NCBI GenBank assembly: GCA_022424815.1
Contig: JAKMGS010000115.1
Coordinates: 1 to 5,471, forward strand
DNA length: 5,471 nucleotides
Direction: 5' to 3'
DNA from: Schleiferiaceae bacterium
Lineage (GTDB): Bacteria > Bacteroidota > Bacteroidia > Flavobacteriales > Schleiferiaceae
The notes below the pieces were generated by a model. The model saw nothing but the letters and a program-made list of their open reading frames with translations, had not been told where the DNA came from and searched no databases. Below, in pieces: positions 1 through 5,471 of this stretch (position 1 is its first letter; each line of letters opens with the position of its first letter). Both the position numbers and the translations under genes were made by a program.

Positions 1-697
1 ATTTTTGGCCCAAGGCCAAGTCATTCGTCGCTCCGCCGACTTAGCTAAAGATGGAGGGCACCTTACCCTTCGTGATAGCGTACGTATTGCCGCCTATGAT
101 AATGGTCCCGGCACATATGAAGTACATCTTCACTGCTGGGTCCATAAAGACTTTATAAATGTAGGGGACAAACGCATCATAGAAGAGGCCGCATTGTTCT
201 CGGAAAAACTTGATACTTTAGGAAAAGTACGCGACAGTTATAAGGTAGATTCTCTTTGGGAAAGTTCAGCGCGACGAAGATCGAAGTATTACGAGGTGGT
301 CTTATCTGGCACCTTAGACAGTCGCCATCTTGAGCGTCGTAGTTTTCCTACCTACATGCTAGAACAATTCTTTTCAGAGAAACGCGGAGGATCTATGAAG
401 CAAGATCTAGAATATAAGTTGCAAAAAGATGGGTGGGAGAAAAAGACATTCGGTGGCTACGACGTATGGGCTTTCTTAGACCATCAACGAAACCCGTCGA
501 AACCCACATTTCAGGCACTTCTTATTTTCAGAGGAAACTTACCCTACGTCTTGATTAACAAAGGAGAAACAATTGAATACTCGAAGATCAGACTTACAGA
601 AGATAGAGATTATGGTACTTACCACTATTTTCAAAGACCAAATGACAGATTCCTTGCGGAGATAGACGATATTGTTTTAGACTATATACAACTATAA
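1..697 (+). CDS. Hypothetical exported protein, 5' end cut by window edge
   Basis: I do not recognise this protein. The reading frame is open to the left edge, so only the C-terminal 231 residues or so are visible. The first visible residues, FLAQGQ, look like the end of a cleaved signal peptide (hydrophobic stretch then an AQ-type cleavage site, common in Bacteroidota). I infer that the true start lies off the window and that the TTG at 5 is not the start. The rest is soluble in character, with no membrane segment, one cysteine (in HCWVH) and many charged and aromatic residues. The basic-rich middle contains SSARRRSKYYE and RHLERRSF. The last third alternates aromatic and charged residues (DYGTYHYFQRP), which suggests beta structure. 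The final 150 bases or so are visibly more AT-rich than the neighbouring genes. The TAA stop lies inside the A-run of the terminator that follows. The gene converges on tyrS. Coding status is fairly sure; function is unknown. Confidence 0.8.
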   Translation, partial: FLAQGQVIRRSADLAKDGGHLTLRDSVRIAAYDNGPGTYEVHLHCWVHKDFINVGDKRIIEEAALFSEKLDTLGKVRDSYKVDSLWESSARRRSKYYEVVLSGTLDSRHLERRSFPTYMLEQFFSEKRGGSMKQDLEYKLQKDGWEKKTFGGYDVWAFLDHQRNPSKPTFQALLIFRGNLPYVLINKGETIEYSKIRLTEDRDYGTYHYFQRPNDRFLAEIDDIVLDYIQL

Positions 698-724
698 AAA
701 AGGCGCCCTGCGGGCGCCTTTTTT
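696..724. terminator. Bidirectional rho-independent terminator between convergent genes
   Basis: Six A (696-701), a perfect 7-bp GC stem GGCGCCC (702-708) / GGGCGCC (712-718) with loop TGC, then six T (719-724). The A and T runs can extend the stem, and each acts as the U-tract for one direction. It ends the plus-strand gene, whose TAA stop (695-697) overlaps the A-run. It also lies 19 bp past the tyrS stop on the minus strand, so both genes share it. Seen directly in the sequence; activity is inferred from the textbook shape. Confidence 0.93.
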
Positions 725-743
725 ATGCGGTAAAAATTTTTGC

Positions 744-2027
744 TTAGTCGACGATGGAGATCAGGAAGTAGTTTTTCTTCCCTTTCTGCGCGATGATCAA
801 TCCACCGGCAACCACATCCTCTTCGGATAAGGTTTTGTCCAAATCCACCTTACTCTTATTGATGGCCACACCATTGCCTTGCACCATCTTGCGCGCTTCG
901 CCTTTCGAAGGGAAGATGGCCGTGTGCTCGGCCAGGGCTTCGACAATATCCAAGCCACCCGAAAGAGCAGCACGGGATAATTCAAACTGTGGCACTCCTT
1001 CAAACACACTCTCCAACGTGGCGCGATCGAGCTTGCGAAGCTGCTCTTCTGTAGCCTTTCCAAAAAGGATTTGTGAAGCCGCCTGAGCATTCTCGAGGTC
1101 TTCTTTACTGTGTACGCGCTCGGTCACCTCTTCTGCTAAGGCTTTCTGAAGCTTACGTTGATGCCGGGCCTCATTGTGTTCTGCGATCAAAGCCTCGATT
1201 TCTTCGCGAGATTTGATGCTAAATATTTTAATGTAGTTCTCGGCATCGGAATCCGCCGCGTTCAACCAGAACTGGTAGAAAGCGTACGGCGAGGTGCGGT
1301 TGGGATCCAACCAAACATTTCCGCCCTCTGACTTCCCAAATTTGGTGCCATCTGCCTTTTTAATCAACGGAGTGGTCAACGCATGCGCGGAGCCACGGCC
1401 CAATCGACGAATGAGTTCCGTACCTGTGGTGATATTGCCCCATTGGTCTGATCCGCCCATTTGTAGCTTCACACCATTGTTTTTCCAAAGGTGGTAGAAA
1501 TCATAGCCTTGAATGAGCTGGTAAGAGAACTCCGTAAAGCTCATCCCCGTCTCCAATCTGTTCTTCACACTGTCCTTGGCCATCATGTAGTTCACACTCA
1601 TGTGCTTTCCCACGTCACGGATGAAACCGAGGAAGTCAAACTCCTTAAACCAATCGTAGTTGTTGACGATATCAGCGCTATTGTCCCCACAATCAAAGTT
1701 GAGGAACTTCTCGAGTTGCGCTTTCTGGCAATTCAAGTTGTGCTGAAGGGCTTCCAGGTCAAGGAGGTTGCGCTCGGCACTCTTGCCAGAGGGATCCCCC
1801 ACCATTCCGGTGGCACCCCCAACCAAGGCGATGGGCTTATGTCCGGCGCGTTGAAAGTGTACGAGGGTCATGATCTGCACCATGTTCCCTACCCCCAATG
1901 AATCTGCCGTTGGATCAAAGCCGATATAACCGCTGACCATTTCTTTGGTCAACAATTCTTCAGTTTCAGGCATGATGTCGTGCAACATGCCTCTCCAACG
2001 CAGTTCTTCAACAAAGTTTGTAGTCAT
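744..2027 (-). CDS. tyrS: Tyrosyl-tRNA synthetase (TyrRS)
   Basis: Cytoplasmic class I aminoacyl-tRNA synthetase (EC 6.1.1.1) that activates tyrosine with ATP and loads it onto tRNA(Tyr). At 427 residues it has the usual bacterial length. The Rossmann catalytic domain comes first, with DPTADS at 38-43, GGATGMVGDPSGKS at 70-83, the tyrosine-pocket residues Y34, D78, Y169, Q173 and D176, and GGSDQWGN at 191-198. The second class I signature is KFGKS at 229-233. An anticodon-binding helical region follows, and an S4-type RNA-binding domain covers about 364-427. Residue numbers run level with the well-known Geobacillus enzyme through the first signature, which supports the ATG start at 2027. AAAGGGA lies 6 bp before that ATG and could serve as a ribosome binding site. 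The oddity is that the HIGH signature reads GVGN (45-48), so both histidines are missing while T40 is kept. The gene is 47 bp downstream of the YopX-like gene and ends at the shared terminator. Identity is certain; the effect of the altered signature is not known. Confidence 0.98.
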   Translation of the reverse strand: MTTNFVEELRWRGMLHDIMPETEELLTKEMVSGYIGFDPTADSLGVGNMVQIMTLVHFQRAGHKPIALVGGATGMVGDPSGKSAERNLLDLEALQHNLNCQKAQLEKFLNFDCGDNSADIVNNYDWFKEFDFLGFIRDVGKHMSVNYMMAKDSVKNRLETGMSFTEFSYQLIQGYDFYHLWKNNGVKLQMGGSDQWGNITTGTELIRRLGRGSAHALTTPLIKKADGTKFGKSEGGNVWLDPNRTSPYAFYQFWLNAADSDAENYIKIFSIKSREEIEALIAEHNEARHQRKLQKALAEEVTERVHSKEDLENAQAASQILFGKATEEQLRKLDRATLESVFEGVPQFELSRAALSGGLDIVEALAEHTAIFPSKGEARKMVQGNGVAINKSKVDLDKTLSEEDVVAGGLIIAQKGKKNYFLISIVD

Positions 2028-2074
2028 GGGTCGTCCCTTTCAGTTATTGCTTGAATGAGCCGCTAAAATAGCCA

Positions 2075-2494
2075 TCATTCGTCATCTACGCCTAACTCAA
2101 CCATTAAATCTGGGTTTTGAAAGAGGTAGGCACGAAAGCGGAGGTCTTTGGGCTGAAAAAGCTGGAGGCCATCCACTTCCAAAGGGATTTCAAGGTTGGG
2201 TTCGTCGAGGTCGACAATGCAAAATTCTTTACGAGTAGAAGACCAAAGAAAAACGCCCATGCGATCGCGGCAGTCTTCGAGGCAATATTCAACGATGTCC
2301 CACTCGTAGAGCATTCGTTTGTCTATATCAAACAGCCCCACACTTTCGTCGACTTTGTTGTGTTCGATTTTGACGCCTGACCACCAGAATTGGTCCCTAG
2401 AATAGAAATGCGAACGACTGCCTATTTTACGGGCATAGCCCACCACTTCATCTTCATGGCGCAATCGATATCTGGTTTCTAGGGTAGCTTCCAT
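2075..2494 (-). CDS. YopX-like small protein, function unknown
   Basis: The gene codes for 139 residues from the ATG at 2494. The frame stays open up to a TTG at 2509, but that codon lies within the terminator of the upstream gene, so I prefer the ATG. AGGGG sits only 2-3 bases before the ATG. The pattern recalls the YopX family as I know it: an N-terminal strand (RYRLRHEDE), then VGLFDIDKRMLYEWDIVEY, which resembles the family's GLKDKNGKEIYEGDIV, then GVFLWSSTRKEF, and finally LFQNPDLM, which resembles the IYENPELL ending. The usual EGD reads EWD here. No signal peptide or membrane segment is seen, so it is probably cytoplasmic. The protein is acidic, especially at the C-terminus (VELGVDDE). 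YopX proteins are best known from phages and their biochemical role is unclear, so no function is assigned. No phage genes are near. The gene lies between dsbD and tyrS on the same strand. Coding status is likely; the family call is by eye only. Confidence 0.65.
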   Translation of the reverse strand: MEATLETRYRLRHEDEVVGYARKIGSRSHFYSRDQFWWSGVKIEHNKVDESVGLFDIDKRMLYEWDIVEYCLEDCRDRMGVFLWSSTRKEFCIVDLDEPNLEIPLEVDGLQLFQPKDLRFRAYLFQNPDLMVELGVDDE

Positions 2495-2500
2495 CACCCC

Positions 2501-2539
2501 TAAAAACAACGCCCGGAGCAGAAGGTTCTGTCCGGGCGT
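2501..2539 (-). terminator. Intrinsic terminator after dsbD
   Basis: On the minus strand a 9-bp stem ACGCCCGGA (2539-2531) / TCCGGGCGT (2517-2509) encloses an inner 4-bp stem CAGA/TCTG with a four-base loop and one unpaired C. The T-rich tail TTGTTTTT (2509-2502) follows. It starts 19 bases after the dsbD stop and is well placed to end the tilS-dsbD transcript. On the plus strand no T-run follows the stem, so it should work in one direction only. The structure is seen in the sequence; function is inferred. Confidence 0.85.
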
Positions 2540-2558
2540 GATATTTATGATTACAATC

Positions 2559-4457
2559 TTATTTCTGGAAGGCGGAAATGCCGCGGTCCATCCATTCGAT
2601 ATAGGCTTCGATATCGAGATCGGCCCCTCTTGTTTCGATCAACGGCTTGAGGTCATCGTGCCCAAGGAAAACGTACAAGGGCTGGCTAACCGCCCCAAAG
2701 TTCACTTCCTCAAACTCGCTCCACTTGTTGCCGATATTCTTGATTTTGCGGCCCGTTACTTCGCTGATGTATTGCTCTTCTTTCGGGAACTCCGTGCGCT
2801 CATCCACATATAGTGAAATGAGAACAACATCGTCTCTCAACCTCTTGTGAACGCGCTCGTCTACCCAAACGTTTTCTTCCATCTTGCGACAATTCTGACA
2901 TCCCCATCCGGTGAAATCTATCATGATGGGCTTGCCTACCTCCTTGGCATAAGCCAAACCGGCCTCAAAATCGTTAAAACAAGGCAAGCCATTTGGACAA
3001 TGATCGCCATGCTCCACTTCAACCGCAGAAGACTCACCAGTGCCAACCATATTGATCACCGGTTGCGCATAGGCACCGCTTTTGCTTTCTGCATAATGCT
3101 CTGGCGGCGGGAATCCTGAAATTAGTTTCACTGGGGCACCGAAGATTCCAGGCAACATGTAGAAGCCTAAAATCATAAAGACCATCGCGAAACTGAGTCG
3201 AGGGACTGAAATCGTGGTTACCGGACTATCTAGTGGCATGCGGAAGGCACCCAGGAGATAGAAGGCCGTGATGAAGGCGATGGCTACCCAAATGGCGAGG
3301 AAGAGTTCGCGCTCTAACCAATGTGCTTGCCATACCAGATCTGCCGTGGACAAGAATTTCAAAGCGAACGCTAATTCCAAGAATCCAAGGGTCACTTTCA
3401 CCGTGTTCAACCAACCGCCTGAGGACGGCAACGAGTTTAACCAACCTGGGAAAGCAGCAAAAAGGGTAAATGGAATGGCCAAGGCCAATGAGAATCCAAA
3501 CATCCCTACGGCAGGTCCCAATAACGAACCTTTTGATCCGGCCTCGACGAGCAGCGTTCCGATAATAGGACCCGTACAAGAAAAGCTTACCAAGCTCAAG
3601 GTAAAGGCCATGAAGAAGATGCCCAGCATACCGCCTTTGTTGGACGCATCATCCGCTTTGTTTACCCAGCTAGAGGGCAAGGTGATTTCAAAAGCACCAA
3701 AAAAGCTGGCCGCAAAGATGACAAAGAGGGCAAAGAACGCCAAGTTGAACCACGGGTTTGTAGCCATTTGATTCAAGGCATCAGACCCGAAAATGACGCT
3801 TACTGCAAGACCAAGTGCCACGTAAATCACAATAATACCCAGTCCGTACAATGAGGCTTTAAAAATTCCTTCAGCCTTTGTTTTAGATTGCTTGGTGAAG
3901 AAGCTTACTGTTAGCGGGATCATAGGGAAAATACACGGCATGAGAAGCGCAGCGAATCCGCCTAAGAATCCTAGCCAAAATGTTGTGCCCAATCCTTTCC
4001 AAATGGACGGTACAGGCGCATCGGTCACGCGAACCGAGAAATCTTCGTAGGTCGGCGGCAAACACATTTCGTCGTTACATACCATGAATTCGAGCTCGCC
4101 TTTCACCGTGAATTCTTTCTCAGTCGGCAATAGCTTGATGGTGAAATCAGCGGCATCGCTGAAATAGGCCAAATCCATATCGAAATTTGGATCAAACTCC
4201 ACATGAGGCTCGCCTTCGGCCCATCCTCCCGCCGTGGTGAAGGAAGAATCGTCTTCAAGGATAAAGGAGGTCGGAATGGGACCACCTTCCTCAAGGTTTT
4301 GGCTGTACAAGTGCCAACCTTCCGCAATTTCTGCATGAACGGTGATGATCGTGTGCTCATCAGTGTTCTCGTAAGAAGTAGACCAAGTAACGGCTTGCGG
4401 CTGTGCCCAGGCCAAGGTGGTCATTAGGAAAATAAAGGCGGTAAAAATTCGCTTCAT
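2559..4457 (-). CDS. dsbD: Thiol:disulfide interchange protein, DsbD type
   Basis: Inner-membrane protein that takes electrons from cytoplasmic thioredoxin and passes them to periplasmic thiol proteins by a cysteine relay. It has 632 residues, somewhat longer than the 565 of E. coli DsbD. A signal peptide covers 1-18, with cleavage likely after AWA. The periplasmic N-domain (about 20-145) holds the pair C127/C132 in CNDEMC. The membrane domain runs from about 155 to 440 with about eight hydrophobic segments. It carries the two relay cysteines, C175 in PCIFPMIPLT and C294 in SCTGP. The C-terminal thioredoxin-like domain has WGCQNC with C520/C523. All three redox pairs expected of DsbD are therefore present. 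An additional pair, C487/C493, lies in the stretch before the thioredoxin domain. The ATG follows the tilS stop by only 4 bp with no clear Shine-Dalgarno site, so translation is probably coupled. A role in cytochrome c maturation or in periplasmic disulfide repair cannot be told apart from sequence alone. Identity is sure; the symbol reflects the family. Confidence 0.95.
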   Translation of the reverse strand: MKRIFTAFIFLMTTLAWAQPQAVTWSTSYENTDEHTIITVHAEIAEGWHLYSQNLEEGGPIPTSFILEDDSSFTTAGGWAEGEPHVEFDPNFDMDLAYFSDAADFTIKLLPTEKEFTVKGELEFMVCNDEMCLPPTYEDFSVRVTDAPVPSIWKGLGTTFWLGFLGGFAALLMPCIFPMIPLTVSFFTKQSKTKAEGIFKASLYGLGIIVIYVALGLAVSVIFGSDALNQMATNPWFNLAFFALFVIFAASFFGAFEITLPSSWVNKADDASNKGGMLGIFFMAFTLSLVSFSCTGPIIGTLLVEAGSKGSLLGPAVGMFGFSLALAIPFTLFAAFPGWLNSLPSSGGWLNTVKVTLGFLELAFALKFLSTADLVWQAHWLERELFLAIWVAIAFITAFYLLGAFRMPLDSPVTTISVPRLSFAMVFMILGFYMLPGIFGAPVKLISGFPPPEHYAESKSGAYAQPVINMVGTGESSAVEVEHGDHCPNGLPCFNDFEAGLAYAKEVGKPIMIDFTGWGCQNCRKMEENVWVDERVHKRLRDDVVLISLYVDERTEFPKEEQYISEVTGRKIKNIGNKWSEFEEVNFGAVSQPLYVFLGHDDLKPLIETRGADLDIEAYIEWMDRGISAFQK

Positions 4458-4461
4458 GTGA

Positions 4462-5471
4462 TCAAAGTTTCAGAGATGCAAGATAGGCCATGTCATCGCC
4501 TTCGACAACTTTTACGTGTGCCGCGATTCTATAGCCGAGGACCCAAAATATTTCATCATTGTGCAAGGCAACGTAGATGTGCTTTTTGCGGTGGCGAGGT
4601 AGGCGCAGGTCGTTGAGGAAATCGGCCACTTTTTTTGAACCTTTCATCCCTAAGGGCAAGAAAGAATCTCCCGGTTTCCATACTCGAATGGTCCAGGGGA
4701 ATGGGGCTGCCGTGGGGCTGATCCATTCGTGATCATCATCAAATACAATCTGTGCTCGCGAGGTAGGTTGCAGGGTGAGCGCAAAAGGTAAATTAGACAA
4801 ATGGTCCGGTCCATGGATGGTATAGGTATTGGGGTCCAATTCCTTTTTCGGCGCCAAAATAAAGGCCGTGCGGTCTTTGACTAAAATCTTCTCACGGCCA
4901 GGCGTTAATTGGCCCGAATCCCCCTTCAAAACATGGCCACATTCCTCGTAGGAAAAGCCTAGATCCCAGCGCAGGCAGTACCTGTACAACAACGTTTGGG
5001 CATAGGGTTGCTCGATCCACGTTCCGAAATCAATATGGACTTCATCTTCGAGTTCACGCACATGCTTTTGCTCAAACTCGTCCAACATTCCCTCCAACAG
5101 TTCGCGATCGCGGACCAAATTATCAATGGTCTTGGCCAAACCACCTTGCCATCGAGGCTCTACTTCATCGAGGACTTCCGGCAGCAAATTGCGTACCTTG
5201 TTTCGCGTGTATTTCAATGTGTGATTCGAGGCATCTTCTCGCCAAGAGAGCTCATGTTCCTGTGCAAAGGCAAGAATATCCGCCTTGCTCATCTGCGCCA
5301 ATGGACGAAGAATGTGGGGATGAGACATACCTGTGAGGCCGGTCAACCCGGCGCCGCGAAGGGCGTTCATTAAAAATGTTTCCTTTCTATCGTCAAGGTG
5401 ATGGGCCGTAAAAATATATTCCGCCCCAAGGGCCTGTGCACGTTCCTCAAACCAATGATACCGAATCTTCC
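4462..5471 (-). CDS. tilS: tRNA(Ile)-lysidine synthetase, N-terminus cut by window edge
   Basis: Cytoplasmic ATP-dependent enzyme (EC 6.3.4.19) that joins lysine to C34 of the CAU-anticodon tRNA(Ile), so that it reads AUA codons and is charged with isoleucine. The frame is open through the right edge, and 335 residues are visible. The visible part starts within the PP-loop ATPase domain: RYHWFEERA, then TAHHLDDRKETFL (about 5371-5409), which matches the conserved HHxDD...ET segment of TilS, then LRGAGLTGLTGM. The N-terminal SGGxDS ATP-binding loop must lie off the window. A helical middle follows (NKVRNLLPEVL). The C-terminal TilS domain covers the last 80 residues or so, with RVWKPGDSFLPLGMKGSKK, VADFLND and WVLGYRIAAHVKV. 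The ATG at 5370 lies inside the conserved ATPase segment and is not the start. The stop is 4 bp before dsbD, suggesting a shared transcript. Identity is very sure. Confidence 0.96.
   Translation of the reverse strand, partial: KIRYHWFEERAQALGAEYIFTAHHLDDRKETFLMNALRGAGLTGLTGMSHPHILRPLAQMSKADILAFAQEHELSWREDASNHTLKYTRNKVRNLLPEVLDEVEPRWQGGLAKTIDNLVRDRELLEGMLDEFEQKHVRELEDEVHIDFGTWIEQPYAQTLLYRYCLRWDLGFSYEECGHVLKGDSGQLTPGREKILVKDRTAFILAPKKELDPNTYTIHGPDHLSNLPFALTLQPTSRAQIVFDDDHEWISPTAAPFPWTIRVWKPGDSFLPLGMKGSKKVADFLNDLRLPRHRKKHIYVALHNDEIFWVLGYRIAAHVKVVEGDDMAYLASLKL

Noticed and set aside
1491..1901. Plus-strand open frame of 136 codons
   Set aside because: It lies wholly antisense to the catalytic domain of tyrS, which has conserved motifs throughout; the frame shows no recognisable domain and is a by-product of tyrS codon use.
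2062..2072. Small palindrome GCTA-TTT-TAGC between the YopX-like gene and tyrS, and the TATTTTAG box in it as a possible -7 promoter element
   Set aside because: A 4-bp stem with no T-run is too weak for a terminator. The box is one base off the Bacteroidota TAnnTTTG consensus and I see no convincing TTG-type -33 element at the right distance, so I do not call a tyrS promoter.
2507..2509. TTG as the start of the YopX-like gene
   Set aside because: It is part of the base and T-tail of the dsbD terminator hairpin; the ATG at 2494 is better placed.
3226..3579. Minus-strand open frame of 117 codons in another frame
   Set aside because: It overlaps dsbD on the same strand; the dsbD frame carries the conserved membrane segments here, and this one gives an Arg/His-rich translation without a domain.
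3268..3771. Plus-strand open frame of 167 codons
   Set aside because: Antisense to the membrane domain of dsbD; its Lys- and Asn-rich low-complexity translation is what the reverse complement of hydrophobic codons yields.
5368..5370. ATG as the start of tilS
   Set aside because: The frame continues upstream through the conserved HHLDD segment and RYHWFEE to the window edge, so this is an internal methionine.
4996..5373. Plus-strand open frame of 125 codons
   Set aside because: Antisense to tilS, which is firmly identified in this region; no independent coding evidence.
1..5471. Novel defence, mobile or RNA-based system
   Set aside because: I looked on both strands for direct repeats, inverted-repeat ends, transposase or integrase motifs, tRNA-like folds and arrays. 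None was found; nearly all of the window is filled by housekeeping or small hypothetical genes.

Overview
The window looks like ordinary chromosome from a member of the Bacteroidota, most likely a flavobacteria-like lineage. The clues are the long DsbD with a fused C-terminal thioredoxin domain carrying the CQNC motif, the TyrRS sequence style (DPTADSL, GGATGMVGDPSGKS, KFGKSEGGN), the scarcity of strong Shine-Dalgarno sites, and moderate G+C. This lineage call is a judgement from protein style, not from a search.

Layout, left to right. (1) The 3' part of a plus-strand gene for an unrecognised, probably exported protein; its beginning lies off the left edge. (2) A compact GC hairpin flanked by A6 and T6, which can terminate transcription from both sides. 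(3) tyrS (tyrosyl-tRNA synthetase) on the minus strand, convergent with gene 1. (4) A small minus-strand gene for a 139-residue protein that resembles the YopX family. (5) A strong intrinsic terminator belonging to the next gene. (6) A dsbD-type gene for a thiol:disulfide interchange membrane protein, minus strand. (7) Most of tilS (tRNA(Ile)-lysidine synthetase), minus strand, with its N-terminus off the right edge.

The four minus-strand genes are transcribed in the order tilS, dsbD, yopX-like, tyrS. tilS and dsbD are only 4 bp apart and look like one transcription unit that ends at the hairpin near 2509-2539. The YopX-like gene begins immediately after that hairpin, so it depends on readthrough or on a promoter inside the dsbD tail. 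tyrS follows after a 47-bp gap. Two genes act on translation (TilS modifies tRNA(Ile) at the wobble base, TyrRS charges tRNA(Tyr)). DsbD moves reducing power across the inner membrane to the periplasm.

I found no mobile element, CRISPR array, RNA gene or defence system, and nothing that forms an evident new system. The most notable observation is that the class I signature HIGH of TyrRS reads GVGN, with the histidines at positions 45 and 48 both replaced. There is no gene-free stretch longer than about 65 bp.
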